DNA from: Adiantum capillus-veneris
Taxonomy: Eukaryota; Streptophyta; Polypodiopsida; Polypodiales; Pteridaceae
Assembly: GCA_014529385.2 (NCBI GenBank)
Contig: CM043964.1
Location: forward strand, 474,997 to 538,996
DNA length: 64,000 bases
Direction of reading: 5' to 3'
The notes under the pieces: model-generated
The model's database searches: none
What the model was told of the DNA's origin: nothing
Seen by the model: the letters and a program-made list of their open reading frames with translations, nothing else
Part shown: positions 33,801 to 43,219 of the stretch, in pieces
How positions within the stretch are numbered: the first letter of the stretch is position 1
Layout of the letters: every line of letters begins with the position of its first letter
Program-made: the position numbers and the translations under genes

Positions 33801-35059
33801 GTACCAAGATATAAGTCTCCAATACCCTTTACTTGACAAGTAGTATCATCAGCAAGATAAACAACACGTTGAACTGGCAGTGGATGATAGTTATGGAGCC
33901 ACTTAGACTGATATGTCATATTTCCTGTAGCACCAGAATCGACAATAAAAAGTGATCCATCACGTACATGAAGTATTCTGTTTGGAGCAACTGAACATAG
34001 GACGCAGCTTGTTTCTGGTACAATGTTGTTTCGATGTTCAGTAGCATATGCTCTATTCCGATCTGTGTCGAATCGACGCTTATAGCACATATGAGTGGGA
34101 TGATCAGATTGTCCGCAATATTCACAAGAAGAAGAAGAAGAGTCTCTAGATAAACGTGGTTGTTTTGTGGTAATATTGTGTTCTTCATCATATTGACGTG
34201 CCCAACAATCATCTTCAGTATGGCCATTTCTGTTGCAGTAAGAACATTGCTTATTAGGAAATTTGAGACGAGAGAAAATATTACCGCGACGGCCACCTCT
34301 ACGGTTTCCTCGTTGAAATGGACGCCTTCGAGCATAAAAAGCACGTTCCTTCTGTTGTGACTCAGTCTCCTCTTGTGAAATCATAGCTGTATCGTGACCA
34401 GCATTCCGACGTTCTTGACGTTGAGAGTATTCAATTAAAGACATGCAAGCTTGGTCGAAATCAAGACCATCTTTATTAGAGAGAATAGTAACAATGTTAT
34501 CATAAGAATAGTCCTTCACCGTATCAAGGAGAAGTGTAATCAGTTGCTTTTGTGGAACAGGATCACCGGCAGCAGCAAGTTGATTAATAATAGATTTGAA
34601 AGACTCAATATGTCCCGTCATGGCAGTACCAACTTCATATTGTAACTTGTTAAGCAACCCTATCAAATAAAGTATTTCTGTAACAGATTTCTTTTGAAAG
34701 TTTGCAATAAGGTACTTCCATACGTCATGGGAAGTAGGCAGTTCATACATATCAAGCAAAAGGGAATCAGTAAGAACAGAAAGAATATACCGACGAGCTG
34801 CTTTATCACGTCGTTGCCAATCCGTATAGGCAACATTCCAATCTTCAAATATAGGTCCTTCAGTGATAAGCACATTATCATTATCCGTATCAACAGGCTG
34901 AGGCGGACAAACACGATTTCCAAGAACAACATCAGAGAGTTCATCGCCTTCAAGAATTAACAACATCTTTGCTTTCCAGCCTGGAAATCCTTGACCTTGG
35001 AAAGGAGGAACAGAACGTTGGCCAGAAGGATAGCCGTTGACGAGAATATTCATAGCCAT
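30873..35059 (-). pseudogene. COP1b Gag-Pol, four or more inactivating lesions
   Basis: Starts at ATG 35059 (plus-strand cat 35057-35059) and stays open for 729 codons through Gag, two CCHC knuckles, DSGA protease and integrase (D, D, E present). It meets TGA at 32870-32872, where COP1c has CGA. RT is then shifted by a one-base loss near 32113. Further stops are TAG at 31815-31817 and TGA at 31710-31712. RNase H is readable at 31661-30873 (YTDADWASSHLSM; CDNQSAISLAKDY). The frameshift near 32113 and the last two stops recur exactly in COP1d. The 405-base leader upstream of the ATG is also open in frame (35464-35060). Confidence 0.9.
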
Positions 35060-35814
35060 ATCTTGTTGCGAGAAGACGTATAAGATAAGATTGATGAATC
35101 TGCACACCATATATGGTGAAGGCCGCAATTGAGAATGAGAGAGATATGAGTACTGCGTTCTGTCAACGATAAACGTAAGAAGGATGCTCAAGGAACGTCC
35201 AAAGATGTGAGAGACGTCACCCAAAAAAGACAGGGTAAAGGAGATGTTAATAATAAACGAGTCCTCAAAATAGAGTGGCGTGAGACGCAAGATTGACGGC
35301 CACAATACGAATAGCAAAAAGCTAAATCTTCTCGAAAAAGTTAACGCCAAAATAAGAAAAACGATCGTGGACGCTTCACGAAGAAGTAGGACGAAGAAAG
35401 CTGCGTCAAGCTCTATTGCAGTAAAAACAGCATAACTTTCTGCTGCGAACTCCGATTGACGCAAACCTAGAACTCAAATCGAAGAGCTCGAGGAGACGAA
35501 CAAGTTTTGGATGAAAAGTGCCATTGCGCTACGCTCGATTGCGCTTTTCCCGTTTCTCCAAATTTTGAGCAGAACAGCAAGAAAAATTGAGATGAAGTTC
35601 AGGGTGTCATTAACAAGAAAACGTAACCAACGATTAGATTGATTATAAATAAACGCCACATAAAACACTCATCATATTCTTCTTAATACAAAAAAACCAC
35701 AGTTAACAAGAATCAACGCTCAAAAATAAAATTTGTAACAATTTTGAATCTTACATGCGAATCGCATACACATACTGTTGTCACCATGAATTGAATCGGC
35801 GCGTGATCGTTACC

Positions 35815-35969
35815 GCTCTGATACCATGTTGAGATGTAGAGAGAAAGAGAGAGAGACGAGACAAGAGACACACCATATACGCTCCCAAAGACTGATTCAT
35901 ATTGAGGACAAGATACAAATATATAGGTGAGACCAAGTTCAGTAGAGTGAGCCATATATAGCTCCAACA
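35815..35969 (-). repeat. COP1b 5' LTR and primer-binding site
   Basis: LTR 35827-35969 preceded on the plus strand by gctctgatacca, i.e. TGGTATCAGAGC directly after the LTR on the element strand. Confidence 0.92.
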
Positions 35970-36526
35970 GCCATGCGTACAGGAGGGGAATCTTTTGTGT
36001 TGATGACATGTTGTGTGGGGAAATTAACTTGTGAGGTCTTGGGATTTGTGTGATAAAGGGTGGGAAACTTCCTTAAAATGCCTTGAACATCATGCAGACG
36101 GTTGTGAGCGTTTTCTAATGTGACCTGTGTGTGAATGATCGTGGGGTTTATGTGTGAGCACATCATTAATGGAATTGGAAGTGAAGAAGGCAACATCAGC
36201 TGTTGGGTATCAAAATGTAATTGGGCCTTTGTCTTGACAAACCAATCACAGCCTAAAGTCATGGGAAACAGCTGCCTAGGCAACACATAAAAAGAATGCT
36301 GAAAAGTGTGCTGAGCTAAAAAGAAAGTACAATGAGCTTGAGTATGAGAGTGATATACTTGTTGGTTATCACCAAACAAGACCTGGATTGAAGGTGCTGT
36401 GGTTGTGCGTAATCCTAACTCCTGAACTAATTGTTCACTAATGGATGAAATGCTACTGCCTGAGTCTAGAAGAACTTCATGAGATGTGTTACCTAAATGG
36501 GCTAAAGTTGGGCTAAAGTTGAACAC
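35970..36526 (-). pseudogene. Gypsy B retropepsin
   Basis: Minus-strand frame with EVLLDSGSSISSISEQLV (active-site DSGS) and a second signature region TLGCDWFVKTKAQLHFDTQQ. It reads on through a linker into the RT, the join being interrupted by COP1b at 35969. The protease overlaps the end of Gag in another frame, so expression would need a frameshift or the gag stop is secondary. Confidence 0.8.
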
Positions 36527-36590
36527 ACCATGCGTTTGGAAGATGAGGCGGCCTGAATATGCGGGCGATGCTCTTCCTCCAGCACCCGGC

Positions 36591-37574
36591 CTAGATGTTT
36601 TCCGGCAATTCGGCTATGGTGGCAGCATCAGCAAGTTGTACTTGAGCATTTTGGTGGTGTTGCTGCATACGAAGCTTCCTGCAATGCCGCTTGATATGGC
36701 CATAGTTGCTGCAATAAAAACACTTAGGGCGTCCTTGGTCATCCCGTGTAGGTAATGCTCGTCGGGAATTGATTTGAGAGTTCTGGATATCAATATCCAT
36801 GGGTATTGGAGTTGATTCTACTAGTTGCCTCTGTGCACTTGGTTGAGGAACCATAGCTAGTGGGGCATCATTATTAGTTGAGGCTTCGATACGTTGTGCT
36901 ATCTGAATGGCAGCATGAAAAGAGGTTGGGCCTTGATCCCGTACTCGCCTGGAAATGTCATGACGGAGGCGTGGCCAGAGGAAGAACAACTTCATTTCTT
37001 CAGACATCGTGGGGTCAGCGCGCAGTAAAAGCTGATTCATTCTGATTGCAAACTGAGCTACCGGCTCAAGCTGTTGTTGCCTCAAAGTGTTGAGCTGCTG
37101 AAGTGCCGTCTGTGTGATATTCTGATGTGCAAAATTTTGTATCAGTAATGTTTTTAAAACTTGCCAATCACCTTTAATTGCTTCTTGTTGCTGGATGAAC
37201 CAAGTTGCCGCGACGTTTTCCAAGAGTGTCCGAATCTCCATGGCCTTCCGCTCATCAGACCATTGATGGTAGCTCGAAACATTTTCGAAATGGTCCAGCC
37301 ACATCAGTACATCTTCAGTTGGCAGCCCAGAGAATGGTTTGGGTTTGATTTTGGGATCAGGTTTGTGAGTGTGAGGAACGCTGGATGATAAGAAATTGAG
37401 CAGGGTTTGGTTTGTGTGATTCACTTGTAGGAGCATGTTGGAGACGGCTTGAAACATGTGCTCCATCTGCACAGGTTGTTGCACGGGTTGGGTTGTAGCA
37501 AACTCTGGATGCATAAATGCATCTTCATACACAAGTGACTGAGTAGATTGGCGTGGTGAGGCTGAACGGCTCAT
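36591..37574 (-). CDS. Gypsy B Gag (intact, 327 aa)
   Basis: An uninterrupted frame from ATG 37574 (MSRSASPRQSTQSLVYED) with a retrotransposon-gag capsid domain (FENVSSYHQWSDERKAMEIR, ATWFIQQQEAIKGDWQVLK) and a single CCHC knuckle (CFYCSNYGHIKRHC). It starts 134 bp inside the right LTR, as expected for the first ORF. It is the only whole gene of gypsy B and could still make particles, although its pol is deleted. Confidence 0.85.
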   Translation of the reverse strand: MSRSASPRQSTQSLVYEDAFMHPEFATTQPVQQPVQMEHMFQAVSNMLLQVNHTNQTLLNFLSSSVPHTHKPDPKIKPKPFSGLPTEDVLMWLDHFENVSSYHQWSDERKAMEIRTLLENVAATWFIQQQEAIKGDWQVLKTLLIQNFAHQNITQTALQQLNTLRQQQLEPVAQFAIRMNQLLLRADPTMSEEMKLFFLWPRLRHDISRRVRDQGPTSFHAAIQIAQRIEASTNNDAPLAMVPQPSAQRQLVESTPIPMDIDIQNSQINSRRALPTRDDQGRPKCFYCSNYGHIKRHCRKLRMQQHHQNAQVQLADAATIAELPENI

Positions 37575-37707
37575 GATTGGGTTCTGAGAGAGTGGAAAGT
37601 AAAGGCTCTGCGTTAAGGAATTTTGAGCAGCAAATTAAGCGTACTAGGCTTGGCGAGCAGGGCCAGAGAGTAGGCGTATAGAGTGGCGCGCCCGTCAGCT
37701 CCATCAA

Positions 37708-37881
37708 TGTAGAATATTCAGTTTAGCCCGAAACCCTCTGCCTCGCTCAGCAGAGAAACCTCTCTTTATTATTCTCGTGTGTTACATCAAGATTTGGATG
37801 GTTGGCTGCTACCTCAAGAAAGGTGAACTGATCTAGCCTATGTGGAGTTAGTAAAAGCTCCCTCGAGTTAGTTCCTCCACA
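37708..37881 (-). repeat. Gypsy B 5' LTR
   Basis: 174 bp, TGTAGAATATT...CCTCCACA on the plus strand, followed by CTAT and the resumed COP1a sequence. Confidence 0.85.
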
Positions 37882-39737
37882 CTATTGAACATCGAAACAA
37901 CATTGTACCATAAACAAGCTGCGTCCTATGTTTAGTTTCTCCAGACAGAATACTTCATGTACGTGATGGATCACTTTTTATTGTCGATTCTGGTGCTACA
38001 GGAAATATGACATATCAGTCTAAGTGGCTGCATAACTATCATCCACTCCCAGTTCAACGTGTTGTTTATCTTGCTGATAATACTACTTGTCAAGTAAAGG
38101 GTATTGGAGACTTATATCTTGGTACCTTATCTTCTTCCACTCGAATTTTGCGAGGAGTATTACATGTACTAGATTTTCAACATAATCTTCTTTCAGTTTG
38201 CTAGACTTGTTAATCTTGGTCTGTTTGTTGGATTTGATCATACCAAATGCCGAATTGAGAAAGATGGACAGACTATAGCCACTGCTCCTCGAAACAGTAA
38301 TTTGTTTGAACTCTCTCTGAGCAACGATGCTGTAGCAAATGTTGTCACTGCTTCAGGTGATCATGATTGCAAAGTATGGCATCACCATTTTGTTCATGCT
38401 GATTTCTCAAAACTCCTTGATCTTCAACGTCGTGATCTTGTTCATGGCATGGATCTTAAAGCCCATCCCCATATGGGAATTTGTGAATTCTGTGCTCTTG
38501 GGAAACACAATCGTAAACCCTTTTCTCTTTCAAATACAACTCATTCTCATGACATATTGGATCTTGTTCATACTGATATATGTGGACCTCTACCTTCTTC
38601 GAGATCACAATATCACTACTTCATTACTTTCGTTGATGATTTCTCAAGGTATACGACTTTATTTCTACTCAGACAAAAATCTGAAGCCTTATCTGTTTTC
38701 AAACAATTCCACAAGGCTGCGGAACTTCAAACTGGTCGTCGCCTTAAGAAGCTTCATAGTGACAATGGAGGCGAATATGTTTCTCGAGAGTTTGTGAGTT
38801 ACTCTGTTGACAATGGAATTCATCATGAACACACTATTCCATATTCGCCTCAACAGAACGGCGTTGCTGAATGAAAGAGTCGCACTATTCTCAATGCTCT
38901 AAGATGTATGCTGATTCATTCTGTCTTATCTCGTGTTTTTTGGGCTGAAGCTACTTTGACAACAATATTTATTCAGAATCATCTTCTTACTACTGCACCC
39001 TCCGGTAAGATACCCATCACAGCATGGACAGGTGACATTCCTTCTGTATCTCATTTTCGAACGTTTAGATGTATTGCTTATATTCATGTTCCCAAAGAAA
39101 CACGAACAAAGCTTGATGCTCTTGGTCTTAAAGTTATTTTTATTGGATATTCTGACACTTTCAAAGGCTACAAATTCTATGACCCTTCCTCCAAGAAATT
39201 AATTGTGAATCATGATGCTACTTTTAACGAACAGCTTATGGGAGACTCATGGTGCATGGGATAAGACAAAAGTAAAAGCAGATGGATCTTTTGACAAGTT
39301 CAAGGACCTTTTAGTTGCAAAAGGTTACTCCCAAGTAGCTGGTGTTGATTATCAAGAGACTTTTTCACCAGTTGTTCGTATTACAAGCGTTCGAGTTTTA
39401 TAGGCATTTGCTGTTCAATTTGATCTAGACGCTCATCAAATGGATGTGCGAACTGCTTTTCTTAATGGTGACTTAGAAGAGGAAATTTATATGGAACAAC
39501 CAAAAGGGTTTGTTATTCCAGGTAAATAAGACCTTGTTGCTCAACTCCATAAGGCACTATATGGTCTCAAACAAGCTTCGCGAGCCTAGTATACAAAATT
39601 TGATCTTTTTCTCACCTCTAAAGGATTCATCTCTTGCTCTTTAGACCCCAACTTATACATAAAACGCCAAGGTAGAAATTTTGTGATTCTTGCTCTTTAT
39701 GTGGATGATACCATCCTTGTTTCAAATGATTTGGGAT
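37882..39737 (+). pseudogene. COP1a protease-integrase-RT remnant
   Basis: Resumes within the Gag-protease junction and reads through DSGA (near 37990), the H-H-C-C and D-D-E of integrase (HTDICGPL near 38570; DNGGEYVSREF; QQNGVAE), then jumps by an internal deletion into RT (KVKADGSFDKF, YVDD near 39700). Carries at least five stops and one frameshift relative to COP1c. Truncated by copia G. Confidence 0.85.
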
Positions 39738-41195
39738 TGAAGGAGTACGAGTAGAAGTGCGACGCGAGAGAGAGTGCGAGAAGAAGAGCACGACGATATG
39801 GTGAAATTGCTGTACTGTAATGTGTAGAGCATAGTGAGTTCTTATTCGGTTTTTACAAAAGAATATGTGTACATACCTGGCGGCCCGCCCACTTACCTGG
39901 GCGACCACATTGGGCTTTATACCCCAACAACCTCCCACTTAAAGTCCAATGTGGTACTTTAAGTGTGATAGAAGCTAATATACAAGAGATGTAGAGAAGT
40001 GATGTACTACCCTACACCTAACTGCTTGCGAGAATGCGCAAAGCTCTCTGAGGGAAGTCCTTTTGTAAGTAGATCAGCAAGATTTTCTGTGGTGTGAACT
40101 TTGACAAGCTGAAGTTGCTTATCCTCGAGCATTTCCCTGATGAAATGATACTTCACATCCACATGCTTTGTCTTTGAGTGATAAACTGGATTGCGAGCCA
40201 ATTGTATAGCACTTTGACTATCACAATATAACACAGGCATCTCTTGTTTGATTCCCAAATCTGTTACTAGTCGATTAAGCCAAATTGATTCTTTGCATGC
40301 CTCTGATGCTGCAACATATTCAGCCTCTGTAGTAGACTGAGTAACACAATCTTGTAATCTAGAACGCCATGATACTGCTCCACCAGCCAATGTAAAGACA
40401 TACCCTGACGTAGACCTTCGGTTGTCTAAGTCACCTGCATAATCTGAGTCTGTAAAACCCTTTACACTTAGCTCCTGACTCCCATAGCATATACGCATAC
40501 TCTTTGTAGCTTTCAGGTATCTCAATATTCCTTTCACTGCCTCCCAATGTTTCTTGCCTGGGTTTGACATGTATCGACTTACTACTCCCACTGCAAATGC
40601 AATGTCTGGGTGAGTAGCAATCATTGCATACATCAAACTACCCACTGCAGACGCATATGGAATCTTATCCATTTCATCCTGTTCTTCCTTAGACACAGGA
40701 CAATCTTGTTTGCTAAGTTTCACATATGGTGGCAATGGAACACTCAATGCCTTTCCCTTCTCCATATTGAAACGTTGCAAAACCTTGTAAATATACTCTA
40801 TTTGCACCCATGTCTTTCATGTCAAACAATTTTTCCATCTTTGACTTCAAAGCTGAAATTTCTTCCAAGTGCTTGCCAGCAATGAACATGTCATCCACAT
40901 ACAAAATAAGGATCAGCCAACTGCCATCCTTAGCCTTCTTTGTATATAGACAGTGATCGAACTCACTACGTTTGTAGCCTTGAGAAAGCATAAACTTGTG
41001 GAATTTATGGTACCATGCCCTCAATGATTGTTTTAAGCCATAAAGACTCTTTAACAACTGCCATACCCAATCTTCCTTGCCTTTCTTAACAAACCCTTCT
41101 GGCTGCTGCATGTAAATTTCCTCATCTAAATCACCATGCAAGAACGTTGTCTTGACATCCATTTGGTGCAACACCAAATCTAATATGGCAACTTG
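39738..41195 (-). mobile_element. Ty1/copia G, 5'-truncated, with 3' LTR
   Basis: The 3' LTR is 39738-39929 (192 bp, TGAAGGAG...CCCCAACA on plus), with a TATAAAG on the minus strand near its start. The purine tract AAGTGGGAGG (minus) adjoins at 39930-39940. Pol follows at 40007-41195. The 5' half is missing: at about 41195 the sequence changes to gypsy E. This family is distinct from COP1 (Tnt1-like pol). Confidence 0.85.
40007..41195 (-). pseudogene. Copia G reverse transcriptase and RNase H
   Basis: Minus-strand RT begins at LHQMDVKTTFLHGDLDEEIY and contains YVDD (LILILYVDDMFIAG). RNase H follows (GFTDSDYAGDLDNRRSTSG; QSTTEAEYVAASEACKE; CDSQSAIQLARN), ending LGVG at about 40007. One frameshift lies near 40800, between RT (41195-40713) and RNase H (40807-40007). 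Gag, protease and integrase are absent. Confidence 0.88.
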
Positions 41196-41219
41196 GGAGG
41201 ATAAGAATGTAAAAGATCT

Positions 41220-41914
41220 TCTGTGGACTTCGCATGCCAAATCAGGACAACTAACAGCCATGAAGCTCATCTATATCTTCAAGATCAAAGATAAGGGATC
41301 AACAATCCTACCAACCTACCTGTTTAGGGACTATTATAACAAAAACTTTTTTATGATGACTCTTGAGGAGGTAGAACAAGCCAAATACCAAGGGTACTCC
41401 ATAAAGGATTGAATATTGGACCAAGGACCAAAAACAATTCGAAGAGATGAACACTGTGAGAGATCATCTGAGAGTAATGTTAAGAAACTAGAAACCACCT
41501 CGTTATGCAGAAAACCAGGTTACACTAAGGCCAATCGAGCACTACATGAGTCAGTATTTCCGATAGATTGGTTTGAAGGACTCGCAACATGACCAACTGC
41601 CAGGAGACCATGAGTTGAACCAAATAGACGTGTGAGACCAGCTGCTTTTCAGAAATGGGTCAGAAAATACAATGGATTAGGGGATCCATACGACCACTTA
41701 GCAAGATTTAAGCAAGTGCTAAGAACAGAAAGCATATTTGATCTCCATACTTAGTTCGAGGGGTTTGAAATGACATTAGAAGGAAAAGGATTGACATGGT
41801 TCCAAAACATTCCACCAAGATCAATCATGGACTTGAACACATTAGCTCAAGGATTTGTAGCTGCTTGTTCCAAAACGGGGATCAAACACAATACAGTAGC
41901 TCAAATCTATAGCT
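41220..41914 (+). pseudogene. Gypsy E Gag, first part
   Basis: Readable pieces include FQKWVRKYNGLGDPYDHLAR and FEGFEMTLEGKGLTWFQNI, the retrotransposon-gag capsid signature, broken by stops. Ends in IYSF at the TTAA insertion. The same frame resumes after the insertion at 48779 (KRKHGKSVRDCVTQM), showing the insertion was precise. Confidence 0.75.
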
Positions 41915-42306
41915 TTAACACTAGAATGGTAACCTAACAGGACATAAAAGTGTCCTTTCACGGTTTTGGGAAAAATTTCCAAAACCATAGTAGATCCACT
42001 CATTTTGAAAAATCCTTTCATGAGCTTATAGTTCAATAACTACTACATATGAGAAAAATGAGAAACTTGTAATTTTTCTCATCCCTTGGTCACCACAAGC
42101 CTCCAAAGTTGATGGACCAGTGCATTTTGCCCAAAACAGCAATTTCTTACGATTGATTGCATATAAATAAGAGTGGAGATTTTTGTAGGACATGAGATAA
42201 AATGCCCCGTTAACTTCAATGGGTTGGTGACCAAAACATATGGTTGCTTTTACCTCACTAACTTTTTTTTTGGGCAAAAAAAATAGGTACAAAAAAGTAG
42301 CATTTT

Positions 42307-42461
42307 TGTTGGAGCTATATATGGCTCACTCTACTCAACTTGGTCTCACCTATATATTTGTATCTTGTCCTCAATATGAATCAGTCTTTGGGAGCATATA
42401 TGGTGTGTCTCTTGTCTCGTCTCTCTCTCTTTCTCTCTACATCTCAACATGGTATCAGAGC
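42307..42461 (+). repeat. COP1c 5' LTR and primer-binding site
   Basis: TGTTGGAGCTATATATGG...CATCTCAACA then TGGTATCAGAGC. The short LTR ends in a ctctctctttctctct pyrimidine tract before the terminal CATCTCAACA. Confidence 0.95.
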
Positions 42462-43219
42462 AGTAGCGATCATGCGCCGATTCAATTCATGGTGACAAAA
42501 CAGTATGTGTATGCGATTTGCATGTAAGATTCAAAAATTGCAACAAATTTTATTTTTGAGCATTGATTCTTGTTAATTGTGGCTGTTTTGTGTTAAGAAG
42601 AATATGATTAGTGTTTTGTGTGACGTTTATTGCTAATCAATCTAATCGTTGATTACGTTTTCTTGTTGATGACACCCTGAACTTCATCTCAATTTTTCTC
42701 GCTGTTCTGCTCAAAATTTGGAGAAACGGGAAAAGTGCAATGGAGCGTAGCGCAATGGCACTTTTCATCCAAAACTTGTTCGTCTCCTAGAGCTCTTCGA
42801 TTTGAGTTCTAGGTTTGCGTCAATCGGAGTTCGCAGCAGAAAGTTATGCTGTTTTTACTGCAATTGAGCTTGACGCAGCTTTCTTCGTCCTACTTCTTCG
42901 TGAAGCGTCCGCGATCATTTTTCTTATTTTGGCGTTAACTTTTTCGAGAAGATTTAGCTTTTTTCTATTCATATTGTGGCCGTCAATCTTGCGTCTCACG
43001 CCACTCTATTTTGAGGACTCTTTTATTATTAACGTCTCCTTTATCCTGCCGTTTTTGGGTGACGTCTCTCACATCTTTGGAAGTTCCTTGAGCATCCTTC
43101 TTACGTTTATCGTTGACAGAACGCAGTCCTCATATCTCTCTCATTCTCAATTGTGGCCTTCACCATATATGGTGTGCAAATTCTGCGATCTTATCTTATA
43201 CGTCTTCTCGCAACAAGAT

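Larger units (their letters stand above)
30483..35969 (-). mobile_element. Ty1/copia COP1b, complete ends, defective coding, nested in gypsy B
   Basis: LTRs at 30483-30625 and 35827-35969 (143 bp each, one difference). Primer site at 35815-35826 (gctctgatacca on plus); purine tract just right of 30625. Flanking 5-mers tccat (30478-30482) and gccat (35970-35974) match at 4 of 5. Young by its LTRs yet multiply disabled. Confidence 0.93.
29681..37881 (-). mobile_element. Ty3/gypsy B, atypical YLDD RT lineage, nested in COP1a
   Basis: Right LTR 37708-37881 (174 bp, TGTAGAATATT...CTCCACA) and left LTR remnant 29681-29800 (120 bp). They differ at 5 of the 120 shared positions. CTAT flanks both sides (29677-29680, 37882-37885), and joining the COP1a sequence across it restores the Gag reading. 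Minus-strand order is gag, protease, RT. The rest of pol (RNase H, integrase) and the polypurine tract are deleted between RT and the left LTR. Split again by COP1b. Confidence 0.9.
27986..39737 (+). mobile_element. Ty1/copia COP1a, interrupted by gypsy B and 3'-truncated
   Basis: 5' LTR 27986-28133 (148 bp) and primer-binding site TGGTATCAGAGC at 28134-28145. Gag runs from ATG 28674 to 29680, where gypsy B (29681-37881) enters. The reading of Gag/protease resumes at 37882 (tgaacatcgaaac). Compared with intact COP1c, it lacks ~230 bp of leader and has a stop in ATGTTTAG near 37940 and a one-base insertion near 38200. A stop follows VAE at about 38872, and ~370 bp between integrase and RT are missing (junction near 39262). 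Further stops occur in RT near 39402, 39528 and 39588. It ends at 39737 where copia G begins. Inactive. Confidence 0.9.
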
